Source of the DNA: Caulobacteraceae bacterium
GTDB taxonomy: Bacteria > Pseudomonadota > Alphaproteobacteria > Caulobacterales > Caulobacteraceae
NCBI GenBank assembly: GCA_025450315.1
Contig: JANWHQ010000050.1
Location: 1 to 37,173, forward strand
Reading direction: 5' to 3'
Length of the DNA: 37,173 bases
The position numbers were made by a program, and so were the translations under genes. The first letter of the stretch is position 1. Each line of letters starts with the position of its first letter. The notes beneath the pieces were generated by a model, which had not been told where the DNA came from, ran no database searches, and saw nothing but the letters and a program-made list of their open reading frames with translations. Positions 1 through 8,924 of this stretch are shown piece by piece.

Positions 1-933
1 AAGTTCGACTTCTTCGGCTTCATCTCCCTCTCGATCGGCCTGGCGGCGTTCCAGCTGATGCTCGATCGCGGCCAGACCAACGACTGGTTCGGATCCACCG
101 AGACCTGGATCGAGCTCATCGGCGCCGGCATCGGCTTCTACCTGTTCGTCATCCACACCCTGACCGGCAAGGAGCCGCTGTTCAGCCGCGAGCTTTTCGC
201 CGACACCAACTTCCGCACCACCCTGATCGCTTCGGTCTTCATCATGGGATCGATGTACGCCTCGATGGCGCTGGTGCCGGTGCTGATCCAGGACTTCTAC
301 GGCTATCCGGTGTTCCACGCCGGGGTGATCATGATGGCCCGCGGCATCGGCGGCTTCATCTCGATGGTGGCGGCCGGACGGCTGGTGTCGCGTTTCGACG
401 CGCGCGTTCTCATGGGCGTGGGCATCTGCCTGATCGGCGCGTCCTTCTTCATGATGAGCCGGTTCGCCCCGGTGATGGGCTCGGGACCGCTGATCTGGTC
501 GGGCTTCATCCAGGGGCTGGCCATGGGCCTGTTCTTCGTGCCGCTGTCGACGCTGGGCTTCGCCACCCTGGCGCCGCACCTCAGGACCCAGGGCGCGACC
601 ATCTCCAACCTGATCCGCAACGTCGGCGGCTCGGTGGGCATCTCGATCCTGCAGGTGATCCTGGTGAACAACATGCAGGTGGCCCGCTCGAACATGGCCA
701 GCCACATCAGCCCGGGCAATCCGGCGGTGCAGCAGCTGATGCCGAACGGCCCGACGCCTCAGGCGATGGCGACCATCAACGGCATGATCGCCCGGCAATC
801 GGCGATGATCTCCTACATCGACGACTTCTGGCTGATGACCATCGTGATGGTCTGCCTGCTGCCGATCCTGTTCCTGATGCGCGCGCCCAAACAGGCCGCG
901 GCCGCCGGCCCCCGCCCGCCGGTCATGGAGTAG
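1..933 (+). CDS. DHA2-family MFS drug exporter (EmrB/QacA type), C-terminal part
   Basis: The reading frame is open from base 1, so the gene starts before the window and only about the last 310 residues are seen. The stretch FDFFGF...LQLMLDRGQ..DWF is typical of the loop after the middle helices of EmrB-type DHA2 exporters. Several hydrophobic helices follow, ending near LMTIVMVCLLPILFLM. The family exports hydrophobic drugs across the inner membrane by proton antiport, usually with an EmrA-type periplasmic adaptor. The NodT-type outer-membrane gene begins 3 bp downstream, so the two should form one operon; the adaptor is probably just upstream of the window. Confidence 0.93.
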   Translation, partial: KFDFFGFISLSIGLAAFQLMLDRGQTNDWFGSTETWIELIGAGIGFYLFVIHTLTGKEPLFSRELFADTNFRTTLIASVFIMGSMYASMALVPVLIQDFYGYPVFHAGVIMMARGIGGFISMVAAGRLVSRFDARVLMGVGICLIGASFFMMSRFAPVMGSGPLIWSGFIQGLAMGLFFVPLSTLGFATLAPHLRTQGATISNLIRNVGGSVGISILQVILVNNMQVARSNMASHISPGNPAVQQLMPNGPTPQAMATINGMIARQSAMISYIDDFWLMTIVMVCLLPILFLMRAPKQAAAAGPRPPVME

Positions 934-936
934 ACC

Positions 937-2481
937 TTGCGCAAGACCCGCCTCTTCCTGTTGGCCTCGCTGGCCGCCCTGACGGCCGCCTGCACCACCG
1001 TGGGCCCGAACTTCAAGGCGCCGGCGCCGCCGGCCGCCCAGGGTTACGCCATGAGCGGCGACCAGCCCGCCGCCGAAGCCCGGCTCGGCCAGCGCCTGGC
1101 CGGCGACTGGTGGGCGCTGTTCCAGTCGCCCGAGATCGACCAGACCGTCCGCGCCGCCGTGGCCGGCAACCACAACCTGGAAGCCGCCCGCCAGTCGCTC
1201 CTGGGGGCCCGGGATGCCATCGACGCCCAGGCCGCCCGCGCCAGCCTGGACGCCAACGCCCAGGTGCAGGAGACGCGGGTCAACCTCTCGTCCTTCGGCT
1301 TCTCGCAGTTCCCCCTGCCGGGCGGCCAGGTGCTGACCCTGTCGAACCCGACCTTCACCGACTATTCGTTCGGGCTGACCGGCCACTATGACTTCGACCT
1401 GTTCGGCCAGCGCACGCGCGAGCACGAGCGGCTGCTGGCGGCCGCCGAGGCCCAGGGCTACCAGACCGACGCCGCCTATCTGACCCTCACCGCCCAGGTG
1501 GTGGGCCAGGCCATCGCCATCGCCGGCCTCAAGGCCCAGATCCAGGCCGCCGAGGAGATCACCAGGAGCGACCAGGCCAACGTCGATCTGGCCACCAAGG
1601 CCTTCCAACTCGGCGGCGGCACGCGGCTGGACGTGGCGACGGTGCAGACCGAGCTTTCCGCCGACCAGGCCCAGATCACGCCCCTGCGCCAGCAGCTCGC
1701 CGCCGCGCGCCATGCGATGGCGCTGCTGGTCGGCCAGCCGCCGGACGGCTTCACCCCGCCCGAGTTCGACCTGGACCGCATCGTCCAGCCCACCGCCGTG
1801 CCCGTGGAGCTGCCGTCCGAGCTGGTGCGCGACCGGCCCGACATCCAGGCGGCCGAGGCGCAGCTGCATGCGGCCGTGGCCCAGATCGGGGTCTCGACCG
1901 GCGACCTCTATCCAAAGATCGGCCTGAACGCGAACATCGCCCAGAGCGCCCTGCATCCCCAGGACCTGTTCGGCTATGGCGCCACCGGCTTTTCGATCGG
2001 TCCCAGCATCAGCTACCCGCTGCTGGGCCGCGCAGAGGTCAAGGCCAAGGTGCGCATGTCCGAGGACACCGCCCGCCAGGCCTACGCCCGCTACCAGCAG
2101 GTGGTGCTGAGCGCCTTCGTCCAGGTGGCCGACGCCCTCCAGGCGATCGCCCACGACGACCAGCTGCTGGCCCAGAGCCAGAGCCAGCTCGCCTCGGCCA
2201 GCGACGCGCTGCGGCTGCAGCGCCTGCGCTACCAGGACGGCAAGTCGGCCCTGCTGCCGGTGCTGGACAACCAGCGCAGCTACGCCCGCGCCAGCATCGC
2301 CGTGGTGCGCGCCAAGGCCCAGCGCCTGCAGGACACCGCCGCCCTGCTCTATGCGGTCAGCCGCAACTGGAACCCGTTGACTACCACCGAGCCGCAGCGC
2401 ACGGACATCGCCGCGATCGCCGAGCCCGGTCCCCGCAAGTGGCCTCAGAAGCTGTTCGAGGGCCAGCCCAAGGCGAAGTAG
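937..2481 (+). CDS. NodT-family efflux outer-membrane lipoprotein
   Basis: This 514-residue protein is the outer-membrane channel (TolC/OprM-like) of a tripartite efflux pump. It begins with a lipoprotein signal ending LTAAC, which places the lipidated cysteine at residue 19, followed by TTVGPNF, the usual NodT-family opening. Two outer-membrane efflux repeats follow; ELVRDRPDIQAAEAQLHAA is the conserved family segment. The start is TTG at 937, with GGAG at 927-930 as ribosome-binding site inside the end of the exporter gene. The 3-bp gap to the exporter indicates co-transcription. The C-terminus ends in a polar tail after the last coiled-coil helix. Confidence 0.95.
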   Translation: MRKTRLFLLASLAALTAACTTVGPNFKAPAPPAAQGYAMSGDQPAAEARLGQRLAGDWWALFQSPEIDQTVRAAVAGNHNLEAARQSLLGARDAIDAQAARASLDANAQVQETRVNLSSFGFSQFPLPGGQVLTLSNPTFTDYSFGLTGHYDFDLFGQRTREHERLLAAAEAQGYQTDAAYLTLTAQVVGQAIAIAGLKAQIQAAEEITRSDQANVDLATKAFQLGGGTRLDVATVQTELSADQAQITPLRQQLAAARHAMALLVGQPPDGFTPPEFDLDRIVQPTAVPVELPSELVRDRPDIQAAEAQLHAAVAQIGVSTGDLYPKIGLNANIAQSALHPQDLFGYGATGFSIGPSISYPLLGRAEVKAKVRMSEDTARQAYARYQQVVLSAFVQVADALQAIAHDDQLLAQSQSQLASASDALRLQRLRYQDGKSALLPVLDNQRSYARASIAVVRAKAQRLQDTAALLYAVSRNWNPLTTTEPQRTDIAAIAEPGPRKWPQKLFEGQPKAK

Positions 2482-2493
2482 CGCCTCTGTTTC

Positions 2494-2561
2494 ACCGTCA
2501 TTCCCGGCTGGAGCGCGAAGCGCGGAATGCCGGTGGCCGGGACAAGCCGGGCCATGACGGT
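2494..2561. repeat. REP-like intergenic palindromic element, copy 1
   Basis: The element is bounded by the inverted ends ACCGTCAT (2494-2501) and ATGACGGT (2554-2561) and contains the core GGGACAAGCC. Internal short inverted repeats (GCGCGAAGCGC) allow folding. The same ends and core occur at 9717-9801, so this is a dispersed element and not a site specific to one gene. It lies just after the efflux operon and may stabilise or end that transcript. Confidence 0.65.
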
Positions 2562-2592
2562 CGAAAGGTGCGACACGGCCGTCGCGGAAACG

Positions 2593-2608
2593 TTGACCGT
2601 CAGTTAAC
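2593..2608 (+). promoter_or_regulatory. CtrA-like binding site upstream of pseB
   Basis: The sequence TTGACCGTCAGTTAAC is followed by CAT, so it fits the CtrA consensus TTAA-N7-TTAAC with one mismatch (TTGA for TTAA) and carries the frequent TTAACCAT half-site. It ends 15 bp before the pseB start codon. CtrA is the master cell-cycle regulator of Caulobacterales and controls many flagellar genes, which suits a flagellin-glycan gene. Binding is inferred from the motif alone. Confidence 0.45.
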
Positions 2609-2623
2609 CATAAGCGCCCGACC

Positions 2624-3739
2624 ATGCCGGCCCCTGGTCCGGATCTGGTCATGCCTCAAGCTCTCGCTCGCGCCGCGTCCCTCGAGGACCTCCCCGAGGC
2701 GCCGCCGCCGCGCGACTTCCGCGCCCCCCGGGCGGACCTGAACGGCAAGACGGTGCTGATCACCGGCGGCACCGGCTCGTTCGGCAAGGCCTTCGTGAAG
2801 ATGGTCTGCGCCGAGTTCGCCCCGAGGAAGCTGATCGTCTTCTCGCGCGACGAGCTCAAGCAGTACGAGATGGCCCAGAGCTTCCCGCCCGAGCGCCATC
2901 CGTTCATGCGCTATTTCATCGGCGACGTGCGCGACGCCTCGCGGCTGCAGATGGCCATGCGGGGCGTCGACTTCGTGATCCACGCCGCGGCTCTGAAGCA
3001 GGTGCCCACCGCCGAATACAACCCCTTCGAGTGCATCAAGACCAACGTCTTCGGGGCCGAGAACGTCGTCAACGCCGCCATCGCCCAGGGGGTGAAGCGG
3101 GTGGTGGCGCTCTCGACCGACAAGGCGGCCAATCCGATCAATCTCTATGGCGCCTCCAAGCTGGCGGCCGACAAGATCTTCTGCGCCGCCGAGGCCATGG
3201 CGGGGGACTCCGGGACCAGCTTCAGCGTGGTGCGCTACGGCAATGTTCTGGGCTCGCGCGGGTCGGTGGCGCCCCTGTTCCGCCGCCTGGCCGCCGAGGG
3301 CGCCGCCGAGCTGCCGATCACGGACCCTCGCATGACGCGGTTCTGGATCACCCTGGAGCAGGGGGTGAACTTCGTGCTTTCGAGCCTGGAGCTGATGCAG
3401 GGCTCGGAGATTTTCGTGCCCAAGATTCCCTCCACCCGCACCGCCGACCTGGCCACCGCCGTGGCCCCCGGCCTGCCCCACCGCATGGTCGGCATCCGCC
3501 CGGGCGAGAAGCTGCACGAGGTGATGGTGCCCGAGGACGACGCCCGTTCGACCGTCGAGCTCTCGGACCGCTACGTCATCCTGCCCAGCGGCGAGCATCG
3601 CCGCCGCGCCGCCTACCTGGACGCCGGCGGCCGACCCGTAGCCGACGGCTTCTCCTACGCCTCGGACCGCAATCCCGAGCCGATGGACGCGCGCGGGCTG
3701 CAGGCGCTGCTGACGCTGGCGATGGGCGGGGAAGGCTAG
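2624..3739 (+). CDS. pseB: UDP-N-acetylglucosamine 4,6-dehydratase (inverting), PseB/FlmA-like
   Basis: This 371-residue short-chain dehydrogenase should catalyse the first step toward pseudaminic acid-type sugars from UDP-GlcNAc, in the cytoplasm. Visible motifs are the NAD(P)-binding GGTGSFG (residues 48-54), the family segments SRDELKQYEM and AALKQVP, STDKAANP (164-171) and the catalytic YxxxK (Tyr175, Lys179). In Caulobacter the homologue FlmA is needed for flagellin modification. The Pro/Ala-rich first 40 residues are extra relative to usual PseB, so ATG 2651 is an alternative start. No other pseudaminate genes are nearby, so it stands alone. Confidence 0.88.
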   Translation: MPAPGPDLVMPQALARAASLEDLPEAPPPRDFRAPRADLNGKTVLITGGTGSFGKAFVKMVCAEFAPRKLIVFSRDELKQYEMAQSFPPERHPFMRYFIGDVRDASRLQMAMRGVDFVIHAAALKQVPTAEYNPFECIKTNVFGAENVVNAAIAQGVKRVVALSTDKAANPINLYGASKLAADKIFCAAEAMAGDSGTSFSVVRYGNVLGSRGSVAPLFRRLAAEGAAELPITDPRMTRFWITLEQGVNFVLSSLELMQGSEIFVPKIPSTRTADLATAVAPGLPHRMVGIRPGEKLHEVMVPEDDARSTVELSDRYVILPSGEHRRRAAYLDAGGRPVADGFSYASDRNPEPMDARGLQALLTLAMGGEG

Positions 3740-3751
3740 CCACTCCTGCAG

Positions 3752-3777
3752 CCCGTCCCGGCGAAGATTGGGACGGG
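3752..3777. terminator. Hairpin between convergent pseB and hybrid kinase genes
   Basis: The arms CCCGTCCC (3752-3759) and GGGACGGG (3770-3777) are a perfect 8-bp inverted repeat around a 10-base loop. It sits in the 50-bp gap between two converging genes, so it could end transcription from both sides. There is no U-tract, so intrinsic termination is not certain. Confidence 0.45.
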
Positions 3778-3789
3778 GGAGGATTGGGC

Positions 3790-5469
3790 TCAGCCCGTCA
3801 TCGCCTTGCGGTCCTGGTCCTCGCCCCTCACCGCCTCGGCGATCGCCGAGACCAGTTCTTCGGGGCGGATCGGCTTGCCCACGTGGCCGTCGGCGCCGGC
3901 GGCCGAGGAGGCGGCCAGGTGCTCGGGGGCGACGTTGGCGCTGACCACCACGATCGGCAGGCGCGGGCGGCCCAGGGTGGCTTCCTCGCCGCGGATGGCG
4001 CGGATGGCCTCCAGGCCGTCCATCACCGGCATCTGCAGGTCCATCAGGGCGATGTCGTAGTCGGCGGCGCGCACCGCCTCGACCGCCAGCTTGCCGTTCT
4101 CCACGCATTCGGCCTCGGCGCCCATGGCCGCCAGCATCAGTTCGGCGACCTTGCGGTTGGTGGGATTGTCCTCGGCGATCAGCACCTTGAGGCCCGACGG
4201 CGAGGCCGGGTCGGCCGCCTCCGTCTCGGGCTGGAGCTCGGCCGGCCGCAGCGGCAGCTCGACGGTGAAGGTCGCACCCCGGCCGGGGCGGCCGCGGGCC
4301 CGAAGGTCGCCGCCCATCAGCCCCACCAGCTGGCGGCAGATGGCCAGGCCCATGCCCACCCCGCCGTAGCGCCGCGTCAGGGAGGCGTCGCCCTGCTCGA
4401 AGCTGAGGAACAGCCGCTCGGCGTCGTCGGGGTCGAAGCCCACGCCGGTGTCGATCACCTCGATCGCCTGACGCCGCGCCTGGCCGGAGCCGGCCAGCGA
4501 GAGCCGGATCGCCACCCCGCCGCTTGAGGTGAACTTCAGCGCATTGCCCACCAGCTGGACCAGCACCTGGCGCACCCGCTCGGCGTCGGCCATCACCAGG
4601 GGATCGGCCCCCGGCTCGATCTCCACGCTCAGCGTCAGCCCCTTGGCGGCGGCGGCCTTCAGATGCTGCTCGGCGACCGCCTGGATCACCTCGCCCAGGC
4701 GCGCAGGCGCTTCGGCCAGCTCGATCCGGCCGGCGTCCAGGTGGGCGAAGGTCAGCAGGTCGCTAAGCAGCTCGTTCAGCGCCCCGGCCGACTCCAGGAT
4801 GCTGCCCACGATCTGCCGCTGGCCGGGCTCGAGACCGCCCCGCTCCAGGGCCTCGGCCAGGCCCAGCACCCCGTTCAGCGGGGTGCGGATCTCGTGGCTG
4901 AGGTTGGCCAGGAAGTCGCTCTTGGCCTTGCTGGCGGCTTCGGCGCGGCCGAGCGCCAGGCGCAGGGCCTGGGCCTGCTCCTTCATCTCGGTGATGTCGA
5001 CGCGAAGGCCGATCACCCCGCCGTCGGAGGTGGCCCGCTCCTCGATCATCAGCCAGCGGCCGTCGGAGATGCGTTGCTCGTGGCGCACGCCGGGGTTCTG
5101 CATCAGCGCCATGCGCTCGGCGATCCAGGCGTCCTCGCGGCCGATGGCGTCGGGATAGTCGCCCCGCGCCACGCCGATGCGGAGGGTGTCCTCCAGCCGC
5201 CGGCCCGGTTCGAACAGATCGGCCGAGCGGTGGTAGATCACGGCGTCACGCTTGTTCCAGAGGATGTAGCGGCCTTCGCGGTCGAGGAAGACGATGCCCT
5301 CGGGCAGGACGTCGATGGCCTCGCGCAGCCGCCGCTCGGCCCGGCGAGCGTCGCCCTCGGCGCGTTCCAGGGCGTCCTTGTCCCACCGGCGCAGGAAGGC
5401 CGCCACGGCCACGAGGCCGCGCTCCAGCCCCCTCGCCGCCCCTCGCAACCGTGTCTCGACCCAACCCAT
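3790..5469 (-). CDS. Hybrid sensor histidine kinase (PAS-HisKA-HATPase-REC)
   Basis: With the start at 5469 the protein has 559 residues. The domains are a short N-terminal helix-rich stretch, a PAS domain (about 45-165), a HisKA domain with SHEIRTPLNG and phospho-accepting His192, a HATPase domain (N box Asn309, DTGVGF at 340-345), and a receiver domain with Asp477 and Lys532. No membrane segment is evident, so it looks cytoplasmic. The start is chosen because GGAG lies 8 bases before ATG 5469; the frame stays open further upstream. No response regulator or phosphotransferase gene is adjacent, so its partner is unknown. It converges with pseB and has a CtrA-like box upstream. Confidence 0.9.
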   Translation of the reverse strand: MGWVETRLRGAARGLERGLVAVAAFLRRWDKDALERAEGDARRAERRLREAIDVLPEGIVFLDREGRYILWNKRDAVIYHRSADLFEPGRRLEDTLRIGVARGDYPDAIGREDAWIAERMALMQNPGVRHEQRISDGRWLMIEERATSDGGVIGLRVDITEMKEQAQALRLALGRAEAASKAKSDFLANLSHEIRTPLNGVLGLAEALERGGLEPGQRQIVGSILESAGALNELLSDLLTFAHLDAGRIELAEAPARLGEVIQAVAEQHLKAAAAKGLTLSVEIEPGADPLVMADAERVRQVLVQLVGNALKFTSSGGVAIRLSLAGSGQARRQAIEVIDTGVGFDPDDAERLFLSFEQGDASLTRRYGGVGMGLAICRQLVGLMGGDLRARGRPGRGATFTVELPLRPAELQPETEAADPASPSGLKVLIAEDNPTNRKVAELMLAAMGAEAECVENGKLAVEAVRAADYDIALMDLQMPVMDGLEAIRAIRGEEATLGRPRLPIVVVSANVAPEHLAASSAAGADGHVGKPIRPEELVSAIAEAVRGEDQDRKAMTG

Positions 5470-5513
5470 GCCACGATCTCCGCGCACGCGGGACCAGACA
5501 CTGCGCCGATTGG

Positions 5514-5528
5514 TTAATCCGTGGTTAG
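5514..5528 (-). promoter_or_regulatory. CtrA-like binding site upstream of the hybrid kinase gene
   Basis: On the plus strand the bases read TTAATCCGTGGTTAG, that is TTAA-N7-TTAG. On the minus strand this is CTAA-N7-TTAA followed by CC, one base from the CtrA consensus. It lies 45 bp upstream of the kinase start codon at 5469, a sensible promoter position. It may put this kinase under cell-cycle control. Confidence 0.4.
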
Positions 5529-5590
5529 AAGACCTGGTGAACCGGCCCTCGAAGGGCGCCGGAGTGCGCCAAACAGCCAACCCGGGGCCG

Positions 5591-5627
5591 CCGGCGCCCG
5601 CGCCCTGGGCACGGGGCCTGGCGCCGG
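5591..5627 (-). terminator. Hairpin just after scoB
   Basis: The perfect inverted repeat CCGGCGCC (5591-5598) and GGCGCCGG (5620-5627) lies directly after the scoB stop codon, and inner complementary CCC/GGG segments can extend the fold. There is no U-tract. It is a plausible end for the scoAB transcript. Confidence 0.4.
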
Positions 5628-5628
5628 A

Positions 5629-6279
5629 TCAGGCCGGCTGGAGCGCCGGCTCGAAGGCCGCTTCGGTCTTGGCCCGGACCTCGTCCAGGCCCACGCCGTC
5701 GGCCAGCTGGGTCAGCTTCACGCCGCCGCGCTTCTTGTCGATCTCGAAGACAGCCAGGTCGGTGATCACCAGGTCCACCACCCGGGCGCCGGTGAGCGGC
5801 AGGGTGCAGGCCTTGAGGAACTTGGGCCCGCCGGACTTCTCGCAATGCTCCATGACCACGACCACCCGCTTGACGCCGGCGACCAGGTCCATGGCGCCGC
5901 CCATGCCCTTCACCATCTTGCCGGGGATCATCCAGTTGGCGAGGTCGCCGGTCTCGGCCACCTGCATGGCCCCCAGGATCGACAGGTCGATGTGCCCGCC
6001 GCGGATCATGGCGAAGGAGTCGGCCGAGCTGAAGAAGCTCGAGGTCGGCAGCTTGGTGATGGTCTGCTTGCCGGCGTTGATCAGGTCGGGATCCTCCTCG
6101 CCCTCGTAGGGGAAGGGGCCCATGCCCAGCATGCCGTTCTCGCTCTGCAGCGTCACGTGCACGCCGGGCGGGATGTAGTTGGCCACCAGGGTCGGGATGC
6201 CGATGCCGAGGTTCACATAGAAGCCGTCCTTGAGCTCGCGGGCCGCGCGCTCGGCCATCTGGTCGCGGGTCCAGGCCAT
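5629..6279 (-). CDS. scoB: 3-oxoacid (succinyl-CoA:acetoacetate) CoA-transferase subunit B
   Basis: The 216-residue protein is the beta subunit of a class I CoA-transferase that moves CoA between succinyl-CoA and 3-ketoacids such as acetoacetate. It is recognised by [16 protein letters not shown] near residue 22 and by [10 protein letters not shown], in which Glu47 is the catalytic glutamate that forms the CoA thioester. Its length is normal for the family. ATG 6279 overlaps the scoA stop codon by one base (TGATG), so the two subunits are translationally coupled. It works in ketone body or polyhydroxybutyrate-linked metabolism in the cytoplasm. Confidence 0.95.
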   Translation of the reverse strand: MAWTRDQMAERAARELKDGFYVNLGIGIPTLVANYIPPGVHVTLQSENGMLGMGPFPYEGEEDPDLINAGKQTITKLPTSSFFSSADSFAMIRGGHIDLSILGAMQVAETGDLANWMIPGKMVKGMGGAMDLVAGVKRVVVVMEHCEKSGGPKFLKACTLPLTGARVVDLVITDLAVFEIDKKRGGVKLTQLADGVGLDEVRAKTEAAFEPALQPA

Positions 6280-7016
6280 CAGACTTCCTCCCCCGCCGCC
6301 GCGCCGGCCATCTGCGGCCGCTTGCGCACCGTGCGCTGCTCGATCTGCTTCAGGTAGTCCGTCCCCTGGAAGATGCGGTCGACATAGATGCCCGGGGTGT
6401 GGATGCAGTCGGCGTCGAGCTCGCCCGGCTGCACCAAGTGCTCGACCTCGGCCACGCAGACCTTGCCGGCCGTGGCCATCATCGGATTGAAGTTCCGCGA
6501 GGTCATCCGGTAGACGAGGTTGCCCTCGGTGTCGCCCTTCCAAGCCTTGACGATGGAGAGGTCGGATTTCAGCCCCCGCTCCATCACGTACATCTCCCCG
6601 TCGAACTCGCGGGTCTCCTTGCCCTCGGCCACCACCGTGCCGTAGCCGGTCTTGGTGAAGAAGGCCGGGATGCCGGCGCCGCCGGCGCGGATGCGCTCGG
6701 CCAGGGTGCCCTGCGGATTGAGCTCCAGCTCCAGCCGGCCCGACAGGAAGAGCTCGGCGAACAGCTTGTTCTCGCCCACGTAGGACGAGATCATCTTGCG
6801 GATCTGGCCGTTGTTCAGCAGCACCCACAGGCCGAAGTTGTCGGCGCCGCAGTTGTTGGAGATCACCGTCAGGTCCTTCGGCCCGGCCTCCTTGAGCGCT
6901 GCGATCAGGTTCTCCGGATTTCCCGACAGGCCGAACCCGCCCGACATGATCGTCATGCCGTCGAACAACAGGCCCTCGAGCGCCGACCGCGCGTCGGGGA
7001 AGACCTTCTGGACCAT
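6279..7016 (-). CDS. scoA: 3-oxoacid (succinyl-CoA:acetoacetate) CoA-transferase subunit A
   Basis: The 245-residue alpha subunit pairs with the downstream scoB product. The glycine-rich [13 protein letters not shown] near residue 26 and the segment [16 protein letters not shown] are characteristic of the family. The start is ATG 7016, preceded by a strong ribosome-binding site (GGAGGAGACG), although the frame remains open further upstream. The gene is divergent from phoD across a 193-bp gap. The C-terminal Ala/Gly-rich tail ends at the overlapping scoB start. Confidence 0.95.
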   Translation of the reverse strand: MVQKVFPDARSALEGLLFDGMTIMSGGFGLSGNPENLIAALKEAGPKDLTVISNNCGADNFGLWVLLNNGQIRKMISSYVGENKLFAELFLSGRLELELNPQGTLAERIRAGGAGIPAFFTKTGYGTVVAEGKETREFDGEMYVMERGLKSDLSIVKAWKGDTEGNLVYRMTSRNFNPMMATAGKVCVAEVEHLVQPGELDADCIHTPGIYVDRIFQGTDYLKQIEQRTVRKRPQMAGAAAGEEV

Positions 7017-7130
7017 CGTCTCCTCCGGAATTTGCGCGTCTTCCTGACGCAGCGGGGCGGCCATTTCAACCGCCAAGCGCCGGCAGCGGGCTCTGGCGTG
7101 GACGGACATCTGGCCCGACGGACCCGGAGG

Positions 7131-7159
7131 TTTCACGCTTTCGTCACGGCGCCGTCGCG
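7131..7159 (+). promoter_or_regulatory. Pho-box-like direct repeats upstream of phoD
   Basis: Three heptamers occur at exact 11-bp spacing: TTTCACG (7131-7137), CGTCACG (7142-7148) and CGTCGCG (7153-7159). The 7+4 pattern matches the PhoB-binding Pho box (CTGTCAT repeats), with the local variant CGTCAC that also appears before phoR. The array ends 50 bp before the phoD start codon, where an activator site would be expected. Binding by PhoB is an inference. Confidence 0.45.
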
Positions 7160-7209
7160 CCTCTGACGTCGAATCAGCCGATCCGGCGCCCCATGACGAG
7201 GGCGTCCAC

Positions 7210-8895
7210 ATGCGGGTCGACCGGCGCGCCGCGCTGAGACTTCTGGCCTATGGCGCCGCCTCGCCGGCGGCCGTCCCCCTCGTTGCGTCGCCCTCCGAAG
7301 CCGAAACGCCATTCCGCCACGGCGTGGCCGCCGGCGATCCGACCCAGGAGCGTCTGATCATCTGGACCCGGGTGACGCCGGCGGACGCCAGCCGGCGCGA
7401 GCGGGTGCGCTGGGTCCTGGCGGAGGATCCCGGCTTTCGCCGCATCCGCGCCCACGGCGCCGTCGACACCGGCCCCGAGCGAGACTTCACCGTGAAGGTC
7501 GACGTCGGCGGGCTGGAGCCCGGGCGGACCTGGTTCTACCGCTTCCGGCTGGGACGCGAAGTCTCCGCGACCGGCCGGGCGCGCACCCTCCCGGACGGCC
7601 CGACGCAGGACGTGGTCCTGACGGCGCTGTGCTGCGCGCACTACCAGTGCGGCGTCTTCAACGTCTACGAGGCGGTCTCCAGGCTGCCGCGCGTGGACGC
7701 GGTGATCCACCTGGGCGACTACATCTACGAGGACGCCGAGGACGCCTCGGCCTGGGCCAAGCGCGAGGGCGATGCGCTGGGCCGCCACATGGTCCCGCCC
7801 CACGAACTGTTGACCCTGGACGACTACCGGGGCCGCCACGCCCTCTACAAGACCGACCCGGACCTCCAGGCCGCCCACGCCGCGGCGGCCTGGATTTGCC
7901 AATGGGACGATCACGAGGCGGCCAACGACTGTTGGAAGGGCGGGGCAGAGAAGCACGATCCGAAGACGGAGGGTTCCTGGGCCGCCCGCAAGGCCGCCGC
8001 GCTCAAGGCCTATTACGAGTGGATGCCGATCCGCGAGCCGGCGCCGGGCAGGCCGATGGAGGCCGCCTACCGCACCTTCCGCTTCGGCGACCTGGCCTCG
8101 CTGGTGATGATGGAGACCCGGCTGATCGCGCGGGCGCACCAGCTCTACTACGAGCGCGACCTCGCCTTCCATCCGGGCCCGGACGGACGGCCCGCGCCGG
8201 ACCTTCGGAGCTTCATGGCGCGGCTCAACGATCCGGCCCGCCAGGTGCTGGGCGCGCCGCAGGAGGCTTGGCTGGAGGGCCAGCTGAAGACCTCGGTCGC
8301 GGCGGCCGAGCCCTGGCAGGTGCTGGGGTCCGGTGTGGTGATGGGCCGGATCACCGCGCCCGACGTGGAAGGCAAGCTGGGCCCGGACCTGTCAGCCTTG
8401 GTGCTGGACCTGATCCCCGCCGATCAGCGCGGCCGGGCCGAAAGGCTGGCGCGGCTGTTCAGCTATGGCATCCCCTACGACCTGGACGACTGGGACGGCT
8501 ATCCGGCCGCCCGCGAGCGGCTCTACGGCATCTGCCGGACGGCCGGCTCCAACCCGATCGTGCTCTCGGGCGACAGCCACGCCTTCTGGGCCAACGAGCT
8601 CGCGGACGCCGCCCGGCGGCCGGTGGGGGTGGAGTTCGGCGCCACCTCGGTCACCAGCCCGGGGATCTGCGACGTGCTTCCGGTGCTGCCCGTCGACCGC
8701 TTTATCCAGGACGCCAACAACGACGTGCGCTTCTGCGACAACGGGGCCAAGGGCTTCGTCCGCCTGACCCTGACCCACGAGCATGCCACCGGCGAGTTGA
8801 TGGCGGTCTCCAACATCCGCGCCAAGCCCTACGATGTCCGGGTGCTGAAGCGCTACCGGGTCGAACCCGGCGCCCCGAAGCTGATCGAGGCCTAG
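7210..8895 (+). CDS. phoD: PhoD-family alkaline phosphatase/phosphodiesterase, Tat-exported
   Basis: The 561-residue protein should release phosphate from phosphate esters outside the cytoplasm under phosphate starvation. It opens with a twin-arginine signal (DRRAALRLLAYG, then an Ala-rich stretch), so it is exported folded with its metal site. PhoD metal and catalytic motifs are visible: LGDYIYE at 168-174 (Asp170), QWDDHEAAND at 231-240, and SGDSHAFW at 453-460. The usual N-terminal domain (FRHGVAAGDPTQERLIIWTRV) follows the signal. Pho-box-like repeats lie upstream, and phoB/phoR are encoded about 25 kb away in the same window. Confidence 0.94.
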   Translation: MRVDRRAALRLLAYGAASPAAVPLVASPSEAETPFRHGVAAGDPTQERLIIWTRVTPADASRRERVRWVLAEDPGFRRIRAHGAVDTGPERDFTVKVDVGGLEPGRTWFYRFRLGREVSATGRARTLPDGPTQDVVLTALCCAHYQCGVFNVYEAVSRLPRVDAVIHLGDYIYEDAEDASAWAKREGDALGRHMVPPHELLTLDDYRGRHALYKTDPDLQAAHAAAAWICQWDDHEAANDCWKGGAEKHDPKTEGSWAARKAAALKAYYEWMPIREPAPGRPMEAAYRTFRFGDLASLVMMETRLIARAHQLYYERDLAFHPGPDGRPAPDLRSFMARLNDPARQVLGAPQEAWLEGQLKTSVAAAEPWQVLGSGVVMGRITAPDVEGKLGPDLSALVLDLIPADQRGRAERLARLFSYGIPYDLDDWDGYPAARERLYGICRTAGSNPIVLSGDSHAFWANELADAARRPVGVEFGATSVTSPGICDVLPVLPVDRFIQDANNDVRFCDNGAKGFVRLTLTHEHATGELMAVSNIRAKPYDVRVLKRYRVEPGAPKLIEA

Positions 8896-8924
8896 GCCCG
8901 CGCACCGTCGGACGGGCACGCCAG

